From: Bacteroidales bacterium
GTDB taxonomy: Bacteria > Bacteroidota > Bacteroidia > Bacteroidales > Bacteroidaceae
Reading direction: 5' to 3'
Assembly (NCBI GenBank): GCA_012729225.1
Contig: JAAYDO010000022.1
Coordinates: 1 to 32,997 of the forward strand
DNA: 32,997 bases
Numbering within the stretch: position 1 is the first letter of the stretch; each line of letters begins with the position of its first letter. Positions 1-7,178 of this stretch are shown piece after piece. Below the pieces are notes generated by a model. The model was not told the DNA's origin and searched no databases. It saw only the letters and a list, made by a program, of their open reading frames with translations. Made by a program: the position numbers and the translations under genes.

Positions 1-17
1 AAGAGGAAGAAGAAGGC

Positions 18-398
18 TCACTTGGCCTTCTTCTTGGAAGTCTTTTTCTCCTCCTTCGGAGCTTCCTCCTTGTCGGGAGTCTCATAGAACTTGGTGGCTA
101 CCAGCACGACGCGGTTGTGCTTGACACCATCCTGATCGCTCCACTCTTCAGGCTTGAAGTAGCCTTCCACGGTGAGCATGGTGTTCTTTGTGAGCTTGTC
201 GAATGAATCGGCGTTCTCGTTCTTGCGCCATGCTTCCACATTGATGAAAGCCGATACGCGGTTGTTTTCCTCGCCGTTCTTCTCGATGCGGCCGATAGCC
301 AGTGAGAAACGTGCTACTGAAGCGGTTGTGAACTGACGGATTTCTGCATCCTTACCTACGAAACCTGTTACTGCGAAATTGTTCTCGATTTTTTTCAT
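18..398 (-). CDS. ssb: Single-stranded DNA-binding protein (SSB family), mobile-element type
   Basis: This is a 126-residue protein with one N-terminal OB-fold region (about residues 5-107). It opens with the family pattern NxxxVTGFVGKDAEIRQF and carries the conserved SVARFSLAI strand. The tail is a short lysine- and glutamate-rich stretch (KEEKKTSKKKAK) and not the acidic DDDIPF-type tip that recruits repair proteins in housekeeping SSBs. SSB coats single-stranded DNA during replication, recombination and conjugative transfer. The length, the basic tail and the accessory neighbourhood fit the extra SSB copies often found on Bacteroidales plasmids and integrative elements. It is the only gene in its part of the window, reads away from the operon at 1112, and no clear TAnnTTTG box was found upstream. 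The family assignment is firm. The mobile origin is inferred from context. Confidence 0.9.
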   Translation of the reverse strand: MKKIENNFAVTGFVGKDAEIRQFTTASVARFSLAIGRIEKNGEENNRVSAFINVEAWRKNENADSFDKLTKNTMLTVEGYFKPEEWSDQDGVKHNRVVLVATKFYETPDKEEAPKEEKKTSKKKAK

Positions 399-1013
399 TG
401 TTTTGAATTTTTAGAAGTGAAACATTTATTTTTTACGTTGCTATCAGAGTTGGCAAGGGAAGTATGGGAATGCAAGGAATTACCGAATTATTTCACCCCT
501 GGGCCTGAAAAGTTTTTATTGGATGCCCTGCAGACGGCAAAAAGTTTTTGAAAAAATTCGAGGAATAAGGCACCTGGTACTTGCAGAATACGGCTTGCAC
601 TAACTTTGCGACGGAAAAAGTAATTGTACTCGCTTCGCCCGGAAAAGTCATCAATGAGGAAGGCGGAATAAGAACAATTCAGTGACAGATACGAAAATGA
701 GGATGCCCGACAGTCCAACGCTCAGGCTGGGTACGTCATGGCCGTCGGACTGAGAAGGACACGCGAGGGAGCAGCGTATCATTCCGCTATTAAAAAGAAG
801 CATGTGGAACGAAGAATGCCCATCGACAGGCAAAGGGACTATGCAGTGGAAGACCAAGACTGAAGAGCGGAAAAAGTGATTATGAATGTTCGGCTACAAG
901 CTGTCCTGTTTGACAGCAGCATGAGATTCGACAAAAGAAAGAGGGGAAAGGAGAAAAAGCAAGAAGAAGGTTAAGTGAGCCTTTCATTTACGATTAAAAA
1001 TGATGGGAAAACA
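399..1013. other. Gene-free stretch with possible structured or noncoding RNA
   Basis: No convincing protein gene lies between ssb and the operon promoter. The minus-strand open frames at 488-718 and 651-857 are Cys/Ser/Phe-rich and have no recognisable family. Visible signals on the plus strand are a -7-like TAACTTTG box at 601-608 and an inverted repeat with arms at 711-720 and 743-752 (CAGTCCAACG against CGTCGGACTG, one mismatch, 22-nt loop). There is also a smaller perfect hairpin at 900-917 (GCTGTC against GACAGC). No T-run terminator follows either hairpin. A short plus-strand frame of 18 codons starts at 697, but nothing argues that it is translated. A structured transcript from about 613 onward is a guess. 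Confidence 0.3.
601..608 (+). promoter_or_regulatory. Possible -7 promoter element (TAACTTTG)
   Basis: The sequence matches the Bacteroidetes sigma-ABfr -7 consensus TAnnTTTG exactly. The only -33-like sequence is TTGC at 581-584, which is closer than the usual spacing of about 20 nt, so the match is partial. It would drive a plus-strand transcript through the gene-free stretch toward the operon. Confidence 0.3.
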
Positions 1014-1099
1014 TTAAAATTTACCTTCTTGTGTAAATTTTACTCAATTTGTTTTGGTGGATTAAAATAAAGTGTGTACTTTTGCAGTGTAAAATTTAC
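1014..1099. promoter_or_regulatory. Triple operator: three copies of palindrome GTAAAwTTTAC around the operon promoter
   Basis: Two perfect 11-bp palindromes, GTAAATTTTAC at 1033-1043 and GTAAAATTTAC at 1089-1099, and one copy with a single end mismatch (TTAAAATTTAC at 1014-1024) lie immediately before the Nudix regulator gene. The first two centres are 19 bp apart, about two helical turns. The third sits on the predicted transcription start. NrtR-family regulators bind AT-rich palindromes upstream of their own operons, and the best-studied members release DNA on binding ADP-ribose. The sites are therefore most simply read as autoregulatory operators of the adjacent gene. The sequence pattern is observed; its binding partner is inferred. 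Confidence 0.75.
1053..1084 (+). promoter_or_regulatory. Operon promoter, TTTG-N20-TACTTTTG
   Basis: A -33 TTTG at 1053-1056 and a -7 box TACTTTTG at 1077-1084 are separated by 20 nt, matching the Bacteroidetes promoter consensus. Transcription should begin around 1088-1090, inside the third palindrome. This puts the TTG codon at 1049 upstream of the transcript, which is why the regulator gene is called from ATG 1112. Confidence 0.75.
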
Positions 1100-1111
1100 C
1101 AAAGAACAAAT

Positions 1112-1804
1112 ATGGAAGATAAAATGTACAGTTACAAATATCCACATCCGTCTGTAACAACGGACTGTGTGATCTTTGGTTTTGATGGAACAAAACTACA
1201 GGTACTACTCGTAGAAAGGGGCATTGACCCTTATAAAGGAAAGTGGGCATTCCCCGGCGGCTTTATCAAGATGGATGAATCGTGTGAAGAAGGAGCATTG
1301 CGTGAACTAAAAGAAGAGACGGGTCTCACTGGAGCATACATTGAGCAATTCCATACTTTCAGTGACCCGAACCGTGATCCAAGAGAGAGAGTCATCACAG
1401 TCGCTTATTATGCGCTTGTACGAATTCAAGATGTAAAAGCTGGTGATGATGCTGCGAAAGCAGAATGGTTCGCTCTCGATAAGGTTCCACAGCTTGCTTT
1501 TGACCATGACAGGATTCTTCGATCAGCGTTGAAAAGGCTTCGAGAGCGCATTCATTTTGAGCCAATCGGTTTTGAGTTGTTGCCAGAGAAGTTTACTCTG
1601 AAACAACTGCAGAACCTATATGAAGCTATACTAGATGTGAGGTTTGACAGAAGTAATTTCGCTAAGAAGATGCTTCATTTCAACATCCTTACACAACAGG
1701 ATGAAACCGTATGGCCGACACCAAAGCGTGAGGCTTACCTATATAGGTTTAACGAAGAGAGTTATAATGAACTTAAACAAAAAGGATTCCGGCTGGAATT
1801 TTAA
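1112..1804 (+). CDS. NrtR-like Nudix transcriptional regulator, probably ADP-ribose responsive
   Basis: The protein has 230 residues from the chosen ATG; the longer frame back to TTG 1049 overlaps the promoter. The N-terminal Nudix domain covers about residues 14-145. Its Nudix box at residues 50-72 is complete (Gx5Ex7RELxEExGL), so metal binding and hydrolysis are possible. The C-terminal part (about 150-230, containing FTLKQLQNLYEAILD) matches the winged-helix half of NrtR-type regulators. In Bacteroidetes this family controls NAD metabolism or pentose use. NrtR homologues with degenerate Nudix boxes are often pure sensors, so the intact box here is notable. It is the first gene of the operon, 17 nt before the ADP-ribosylglycohydrolase gene, and lies directly behind three palindromic sites. 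Sensing of ADP-ribose is inferred from the family and the neighbours. A plain ADP-ribose pyrophosphatase is the alternative. Confidence 0.85.
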   Translation: MEDKMYSYKYPHPSVTTDCVIFGFDGTKLQVLLVERGIDPYKGKWAFPGGFIKMDESCEEGALRELKEETGLTGAYIEQFHTFSDPNRDPRERVITVAYYALVRIQDVKAGDDAAKAEWFALDKVPQLAFDHDRILRSALKRLRERIHFEPIGFELLPEKFTLKQLQNLYEAILDVRFDRSNFAKKMLHFNILTQQDETVWPTPKREAYLYRFNEESYNELKQKGFRLEF

Positions 1805-1821
1805 AAGAAAGGACTCCCGTT

Positions 1822-2616
1822 ATGAAGAATTTATTACTGAGTGCAGCTATCGGTGACATTGCCGGTATGCCTTACGAGTTCAAAGGAAGAACCAAGGACT
1901 ACAATTCGGTTAACCTCCTTCTCCCATCAAACACATACACAGACGACACTGTGTGTACATTTGCTTGCGCTGAAGCACTGCTGAAGGGTATAGACATGGC
2001 TGAAAACTTGTGGAACAGATGCCGCGCTGATTTTTACCGAGGGTTCGGTGGGCGTTTTGCGAGATGGCTTATTGCAAAAGAAGTACAGCCTTCGTATCAC
2101 TCTTACGGCAATGGTAGTGGCATGAGAGTTTCTGCTGCTGGCTTTATGGCAAAAAGTGTAGAGGAGTGCATAGACTTGGCAACAAAGACTGCACTACCAA
2201 CGCATGACCACCCAGAAGGTATCAAGGGAGCTGTTGCGACAGCCCTTGCCATTTATTATGGTATGCAAGGAAAAGATAAAGACTACATCAGACATCATGT
2301 CTTGGATGAATATTACCCGAACTGGTCTGGTTTGACTTATGCAGGTATAAAGCCTGGCTATGGTTTTGATGAAACATGTCAGCAAACTATACCTGCAGCA
2401 CTTATCTGTTTCTTGGAAAGCAAAGACTATGTAGATAGTCTTAAACTTGCAATCGCACTAGGTGGTGACGCAGACACACTTGCTGCCATTTCAGGGCCTA
2501 TTGCATACGCTTTCTACAAGTGTATGCCTGAAGAGCTGATTGCCAATGCAAAAGCAAAGCTTCCAGAATGGATGCTTCAAGTAAATGAAGAATTTGACCA
2601 ATATGTTAATCAGTAA
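1822..2616 (+). CDS. ADP-ribosylglycohydrolase family protein (ARH/DraG fold)
   Basis: This is a 264-residue all-helical hydrolase with the family's metal-binding signatures: GDIAG at residues 11-15, TDDT at 40-43, GNGSGMRV at 97-104, THDH at 127-130 and GGDADT at 214-219. DraG/ARH enzymes use two metal ions to cleave ADP-ribose from modified arginine, serine or other acceptors, or to hydrolyse free or O-acetyl-ADP-ribose. All acidic ligand positions appear present, so the enzyme should be active. The start has a purine-rich stretch upstream (AAAGAAAGGA) and lies 17 nt after the regulator gene. No signal peptide is visible, so it should be cytosolic. It supplies the clearest ADP-ribose link in the operon. 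Which substrate is cleaved cannot be told from sequence alone. Confidence 0.92.
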   Translation: MKNLLLSAAIGDIAGMPYEFKGRTKDYNSVNLLLPSNTYTDDTVCTFACAEALLKGIDMAENLWNRCRADFYRGFGGRFARWLIAKEVQPSYHSYGNGSGMRVSAAGFMAKSVEECIDLATKTALPTHDHPEGIKGAVATALAIYYGMQGKDKDYIRHHVLDEYYPNWSGLTYAGIKPGYGFDETCQQTIPAALICFLESKDYVDSLKLAIALGGDADTLAAISGPIAYAFYKCMPEELIANAKAKLPEWMLQVNEEFDQYVNQ

Positions 2617-2633
2617 AAAGAGGAGGACAAAAT

Positions 2634-4925
2634 ATGAATGTTGATCTGTTTGACTTAGAAAGATTCGTAACAGCACAAGACTCTTACGATTCGTACAATA
2701 CCGCTTTGCAGGAGGTAAAGGATGGTTGGAAGCAGTCTCACTGGATGTGGTATGTGTTTCCGCAAATCCAAGGATTGGGACATAGCAGTACGTCTCATAA
2801 GTTTAGCATCAAGTCTTTGCTTGAAGCCTTAGCGTATCTTAGACATGATACGTTAGGGGAACGCCTATATGAGGTTATGAACGCTCTTCCTGTCCATGGT
2901 GATGCTGAAGAGATATTCGGAAAGATTGATGCAATGAAGCTACGTTCCTGTCTGACATTATTTGATCTCGTTTCTCCAGATGAAATCTTCGCAGATTTCT
3001 TGGAAAACTATTTCAATAAAGAGCGTTGCCAGAAGACACTGAAGATAGTATCGTCAGAGTTGTCCTATTATAAGAACGAAGATGCATTCAGCAGAAATGG
3101 CATCAAAGAAGTACCAAGAGCCTTTTTGGAAGGCATTGATGGCTCAGAGCATTTGACGTATAATAACTGTATCGGTACATTATTGGATTTGTTCGGGCGA
3201 GGTGAAACATTACGAATGCTTGTTTCACGTCATTTGTGGAATAAGAGTGATTTCTCTGTGTATAGAGTTTCTAACATTAAACACAGGATATTGAGCTATA
3301 TGAGAAGCATATTCCAAGAAATTGCGGATAATGCAAAGGATGATGGCTTGTTCAATGAAATGAATGATATATACAGCCGCTATGAAATGGCTGAAGATAA
3401 TCAGTTGTTTGAAATCGCAGATGCCATCGACGTGTTCTGGAAAGATCATTATAATGATGTACGTGTAAAAGAGGTAATTGAAACCCTAAAAAAAGATTCT
3501 TTATGCAAGCCAATTGAAGAAGCCGGGGGACGTATATATAATGGTGCTGTTCGTCCTGATTATACTCCAGAAGCCATTTCCTCACTGAAGAATGATGAAG
3601 TGTTCGTCTTTGGAAGCAACCTTCATGGCCATCATGGAGGTGGAGCTGCCAGAGCTGCCGTGAAGAAGTTCGGAGCTATATGGGGGCAAGGTATAGGACT
3701 GCAAGGTCAAAGCTATGCAATACCCACCATGCAGGGTGGCGTAGAAACCATTAAGCCTTATGTTGACCAATTTATAGACTTTGCCAAAGAGCATACCGAA
3801 TTATTCTTCTATGTTACACGTATAGGCTGTGGCATTGCCGGTTTCAAAGATAGAGACATTGCTCCTTTGTTCAAGGATGCTATGGGTATCAGCAATGTTT
3901 GTCTGCCAGAAACATTCATCGAAGAAAACAAAAACGCCGCAAGTCCAGAAGTTCCACAAGAACTTTTAACCATGATGTACGGACAGGTAAGAACGTTGAT
4001 AGACCTTTTAAAAGCACTTAATAAGCAGGAGCCTATCAAAGATTGTGATGATGCAAGAGAACGTCTAACGGAGATTGCAGAACGCAATGTCCGCTACGGT
4101 GATGAATTTGCATTCATGGCTATGAGAACCATTTGGTGTATTATGAGCCGATATGAGCAAGAAGGTTCGAAAGTAGATATTGAGCAGCTGGAGAAGGATA
4201 TGTTATCATTCCACGACGGAAACGAGTATCTTAAAGCGAATCATATAGAACAGATATTCTACAACTATTCTGTTAGAAAAATGGTCAAGTACATTCAGTT
4301 CTTGAATGAGTTCAGAAGATACAGTGACTATGAATCGATTCGGGAAGATTTGCAATCAATACCAGTAAGTCACTGTAGTAGTAATGATCCACAATATTAT
4401 TATAGTTTCTATAAAGGTACTCTTTTCAATGTATGGCATATTCTACTTGAAGAGTGGGACAACGTAACGAAGAATGGCAAGTTAGACAATGATCTTCTTG
4501 AACAAGTCGCTTTTGGAAGATTCGACAATATGGTCAAAGAGCATGGGCTAAAAGAAACCATTCGTCTTGCATATGGTGAAGTTGGATGTCACCCAGACAT
4601 TCAAGCACCCAGAATGCGCGAAGAAGGCAGAGTTTGGGGGCCGGTATATCGAATCGACGGGAAACATATAGAGAAGGGTTGCTCTGATTTCAGACGCTGG
4701 CCATGGACAAATACCAGTTTTGAGATGAAATTTGCACGTGAAATTCTTGAAAGAGACAAGAATTATATGTGTGTCGATACTGATTGGCGAGGAGCATTGT
4801 ATCTTCCTCTATCTGATTATACACTACCTGTATATTCATTACAATTAGGGAAAATGCATTTTGAAAGCCAAGAAGAAAAAATAAAATTCATCGAAGATCA
4901 TAAAACAGGAAGAAATGCTGATTGA
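2634..4925 (+). CDS. Multidomain protein: DUF1810 domain, unknown linker, macro-like domain, unknown C-terminal domain
   Basis: The protein has 763 residues. Residues 1-145 match DUF1810 (WMWYVFPQIQGLG at 37-49, EALAYL at 64-69, IFGKIDAMKLRSCLTLF at 94-110). Residues 305-430 carry a macro-like module of the type seen in phage-related proteins: FVFGSN at 324-329, HGHHGGGAA at 331-339, YAIPT at 361-365 and TRIGCGIAGF at 395-404. The glycine loop and the GxGIxGF segment resemble the ADP-ribose phosphate loop of macro domains. Residues 146-300 are helical and unrecognised. Residues 440-763 are also unrecognised, ending in a Trp/Arg-rich patch (DFRRWPWTNTSFEMKF). A strong Shine-Dalgarno (AGGAGG at 2621-2626) precedes the start, which is unusual for this lineage. 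It overlaps the next gene by 11 nt, implying translational coupling. Binding or processing of ADP-ribose-like ligands is inferred; catalytic activity is unknown. Confidence 0.75.
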   Translation: MNVDLFDLERFVTAQDSYDSYNTALQEVKDGWKQSHWMWYVFPQIQGLGHSSTSHKFSIKSLLEALAYLRHDTLGERLYEVMNALPVHGDAEEIFGKIDAMKLRSCLTLFDLVSPDEIFADFLENYFNKERCQKTLKIVSSELSYYKNEDAFSRNGIKEVPRAFLEGIDGSEHLTYNNCIGTLLDLFGRGETLRMLVSRHLWNKSDFSVYRVSNIKHRILSYMRSIFQEIADNAKDDGLFNEMNDIYSRYEMAEDNQLFEIADAIDVFWKDHYNDVRVKEVIETLKKDSLCKPIEEAGGRIYNGAVRPDYTPEAISSLKNDEVFVFGSNLHGHHGGGAARAAVKKFGAIWGQGIGLQGQSYAIPTMQGGVETIKPYVDQFIDFAKEHTELFFYVTRIGCGIAGFKDRDIAPLFKDAMGISNVCLPETFIEENKNAASPEVPQELLTMMYGQVRTLIDLLKALNKQEPIKDCDDARERLTEIAERNVRYGDEFAFMAMRTIWCIMSRYEQEGSKVDIEQLEKDMLSFHDGNEYLKANHIEQIFYNYSVRKMVKYIQFLNEFRRYSDYESIREDLQSIPVSHCSSNDPQYYYSFYKGTLFNVWHILLEEWDNVTKNGKLDNDLLEQVAFGRFDNMVKEHGLKETIRLAYGEVGCHPDIQAPRMREEGRVWGPVYRIDGKHIEKGCSDFRRWPWTNTSFEMKFAREILERDKNYMCVDTDWRGALYLPLSDYTLPVYSLQLGKMHFESQEEKIKFIEDHKTGRNAD

Positions 4926-5799
4926 CTTTAGGGGAAAGTCCATTTCTGTTAAAGAGTTTGACTGCAAGTTTGGAACGCTGCAGGAAGAACACATTGCTCC
5001 CTTTGTGAACCTTTTTGTAAAGGTTACAAAGGGTTGCAATGCAAAGTGTTTGTTTTGCAGCAATGCAGGAACTTCGGTTCCCCAGACTCCATTCAACGTT
5101 ACCAAATTGATAGACATTATCAAGGGGTTGATGGAGTCTGGTATCAAGGTAAACAGAGTCAACATTACAGGTGGTGAGCCATCAGTCGTTTCCCCATTGG
5201 TAGAAGACATTCTTTCAAGAATGTGTGACTCCGAAACGTCTGATGTTCACATGCACCTTAATACCAATGGGCTGCTTCCTCAGTCACAAGAATTGATGCG
5301 GCACCCACGATGGGATAGCATATCAATGTCTTTACATCATTATGATACGACAAAGCTGTCTGAGTTATATGGATGCAGAATATCTGAAAGTGCATTTAGT
5401 TTTGAGGGAATCAACCAACAAATATTGAACTCCAGCTGTAATCTTATCAAAGGCTACATTGACAATGCTGAAGAAGCTCGTAAGATGCTTGACTTCAACC
5501 TTGACTTAGGCATTCCGCGTATAGGCTTCGTTGCCTTGATGAAGGTGAATGATTATTGTCGTGAGCACTTTGTGGACTTGGAGGATATTCATTTGGAAAG
5601 CATTCCACACGTGTATTTCACAAAATCCATGAACCGAGGAAGCGATTGCAAGTGTAGCAACTATCTGTATAACCGTGACCTGAAGATTCTGGAGATATAC
5701 ATGCGAAACTACGCTAATCCGTATTATTGCGAGTCATCCCTTGTATACGATGGTGAATATCTACGCCAGGGATTTCATCAGGATAATATAATATATTGA
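4915..5799 (+). CDS. Radical SAM protein, MoaA-like, with C-terminal CxC motif
   Basis: This is a 294-residue protein. The radical SAM cluster motif CNAKCLFC (Cys41, Cys45, Cys48) lies just after the first predicted strand (VNLFVKVTKGC). The SAM-binding GGEP is at 86-89 and NTNG at 117-119. Near the C-terminus Cys245 and Cys247 (DCKCSNY) and Cys272 could bind another cluster or a substrate-linked metal, but they do not form a recognisable SPASM domain. Radical SAM enzymes cleave S-adenosylmethionine to a 5'-deoxyadenosyl radical that starts C-H activation. The gene begins 11 nt inside the preceding gene and its stop lies 5 nt before the ATG of the next, so it belongs to the same operon. The reaction is unknown. 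The neighbours suggest a nucleotide, NAD/ADP-ribose or protein-modification substrate, but this is speculation. Confidence 0.85.
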   Translation: MLIDFRGKSISVKEFDCKFGTLQEEHIAPFVNLFVKVTKGCNAKCLFCSNAGTSVPQTPFNVTKLIDIIKGLMESGIKVNRVNITGGEPSVVSPLVEDILSRMCDSETSDVHMHLNTNGLLPQSQELMRHPRWDSISMSLHHYDTTKLSELYGCRISESAFSFEGINQQILNSSCNLIKGYIDNAEEARKMLDFNLDLGIPRIGFVALMKVNDYCREHFVDLEDIHLESIPHVYFTKSMNRGSDCKCSNYLYNRDLKILEIYMRNYANPYYCESSLVYDGEYLRQGFHQDNIIY

Positions 5800-5804
5800 G
5801 CAAA

Positions 5805-7088
5805 ATGACAATAGCAGAGTTATTTCAGTTAAGAAAGAACGATCATCGTTGGAATACGTCTTATCCACTCAATCCATCTGATTGGACGGATTATCGTGTG
5901 CCGGATTCGCTGTCTTTCGAGAATGACAGCCGTATGTCATTTTACATTCATATTCCTTTCTGCAAGCAGCTGTGTTCATTCTGCGAATACACCCGGATGC
6001 TCTGCCCAGACGAAAACGTACAAAGGGAATACCTGTTGGCAATAGCCAATGACATAAAGCAATTCAGACAGAAATACCAAGACATTACCTTGCTCGGATT
6101 TGATATAGGAGGAGGAACGCCGACATCACTATCTGAAAAGAACTTCTCCTTGTTGATGCAAATATACCAGACTGCCATCTCAGGGCTGAAGTTGGATGAC
6201 AGATACGAGCCAAGCATAGAAGGCACATTCAACACGTTGTCAGAAGAGAAATTGGAAGAGATGGCAAAGAATGGTTTTCACAGATTATCGCTGGGAGTGC
6301 AGTCATCCTGCAGTTCTGTTCTGCATCAACATCAAAGGGGGTATTCCAGTGAAGCCATGATGTCTTCATGGTTGATAAAAGCATTGGGCAAAGGTATCAA
6401 GAAGGTGAACCTCGACTTCATGTATGGTCTTAAAGGACAAAATGAATCAACGATTCAGCAAGACCTGGATCTGATTGGTCGGTTAAAACCACAACAGGTT
6501 ACTATATATGAATTAAGAACAAACATGATTCTTGCCAAAGAGTCATTTACCAAGGAAGAGCTGTACGACCAATACGTTCACTATTACGATGGGCTTCTTG
6601 CTATGGGGTATAAGGCTCGATTTGGTCAAAACACATTTTCTTTGGATGCAGCCGATGAAGGCGTGTCATCTTATCTTCGAGAAAGGATGCTCAACGGAGC
6701 TGCCTATAAGGGCTTTGGAATGTCTGCACAAAGCATGAGTTCTTCTGGCATTGCATATAATGTAGGAAAACTTGCGGTAACACCACAAGATGCGCTCAAC
6801 AAAGAAGGCTACCCTGAACAATTTACTTATCTTCTGCCTCCAGACGAACTTGCTTCAAAATATATAGCAATATCTGCTTATAATGGCTCGTTCTCTATTG
6901 CCAGATTAAGAGATTATGGCATAAGTGGAGGGAGTCTGAACGAGATACTTGGTTTCTGTATTGACGAAGGACTCCTTTATAAGGGGGAAAAAGACAGGTT
7001 GTTCATTACAAAAAAGGGCTTCAAATATTATGGAGCATTGTTCTCTTTGTTTTACGCATCCCATGACGTTTCTATTGTGTACAAGTAA
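5805..7088 (+). CDS. HemW-like radical SAM protein (coproporphyrinogen-oxidase-like family)
   Basis: The protein has 427 residues from ATG 5805; a TTG at 5796 overlapping the previous stop is an alternative. The family hallmark YIHIPFCKQLCSFC is present, with cluster cysteines at 53, 57 and 60, and the SAM-binding GGGTPT is at 102-107. Further family positions include RLSLGVQS and NLDFMYGLKGQ. HemN has CX3CX2CxC; here the fourth position is tyrosine, as in HemW-type proteins, so true heme synthesis is unlikely. HemW is a heme chaperone, and other relatives are methyltransferases or have no known function. The last 50 residues look like the small winged-helix C-terminal domain of the family. 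It is the last operon gene. Its TAA stop lies inside the first unit of a 16-bp-phased repeat cluster, so the operon abuts the partition module directly. Confidence 0.85.
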   Translation: MTIAELFQLRKNDHRWNTSYPLNPSDWTDYRVPDSLSFENDSRMSFYIHIPFCKQLCSFCEYTRMLCPDENVQREYLLAIANDIKQFRQKYQDITLLGFDIGGGTPTSLSEKNFSLLMQIYQTAISGLKLDDRYEPSIEGTFNTLSEEKLEEMAKNGFHRLSLGVQSSCSSVLHQHQRGYSSEAMMSSWLIKALGKGIKKVNLDFMYGLKGQNESTIQQDLDLIGRLKPQQVTIYELRTNMILAKESFTKEELYDQYVHYYDGLLAMGYKARFGQNTFSLDAADEGVSSYLRERMLNGAAYKGFGMSAQSMSSSGIAYNVGKLAVTPQDALNKEGYPEQFTYLLPPDELASKYIAISAYNGSFSIARLRDYGISGGSLNEILGFCIDEGLLYKGEKDRLFITKKGFKYYGALFSLFYASHDVSIVYK

Positions 7089-7122
7089 ACAGGTACACAA
7101 GTTTACAAAACAACAAGTAACC
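7081..7122 (+). repeat. Iteron cluster 1: ACAAGTwwAC-like units every 16 bp (three copies)
   Basis: Units start at 7081 (ACAAGTAAAC), 7097 (ACAAGTTTAC) and 7113 (ACAAGTAACC), exactly 16 bp apart. They are in the opposite orientation to cluster 2. The first unit contains the stop codon of the HemW-like gene. The third unit runs into the left arm of the hairpin at 7116-7155. The phasing with clusters 2 and 3 points to cooperative binding by the ribbon-helix-helix protein encoded at 7843-8169. Confidence 0.75.
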
Positions 7123-7155
7123 ATCTTCAAGAAATGTGTCCTGAGGATGGTTACT
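7116..7155. terminator. Inverted repeat after the operon, possible terminator
   Basis: The arms AGTAACCATC (7116-7125) and GATGGTTACT (7146-7155) are perfect over 10 bp with a 20-nt loop. The structure stands between the converging radical SAM gene and the lipoprotein gene, where a bidirectional terminator would be expected. There is no T-run on either side. Because one arm overlaps a partition repeat, it may be part of a protein-binding site instead. Confidence 0.4.
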
Positions 7156-7178
7156 GTAGATGGAGTTCTTGAATGTGC

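Noticed and set aside
651-857. Minus-strand open frame of 68 codons as a gene
   Set aside because: Composition is Cys/Ser/Phe-rich with no signal or domain, no ribosome-binding site stands out, and it overlies a stem-loop on a possible plus-strand transcript.
1049-1111. TTG start at 1049 for the Nudix regulator
   Set aside because: It lies between the -33 and -7 elements, upstream of the predicted transcription start, and the extra residues do not resemble the family.
4915-5799. Prokaryotic viperin (antiviral radical SAM)
   Set aside because: The cluster motif is CNAKCLFC in the context VTKGC, without the viperin-type residues around it, and no nucleotide kinase neighbour is present.
5805-7088. 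True coproporphyrinogen dehydrogenase HemN
   Set aside because: The fourth cysteine of CX3CX2CxC is a tyrosine here, and no heme-pathway genes are near.
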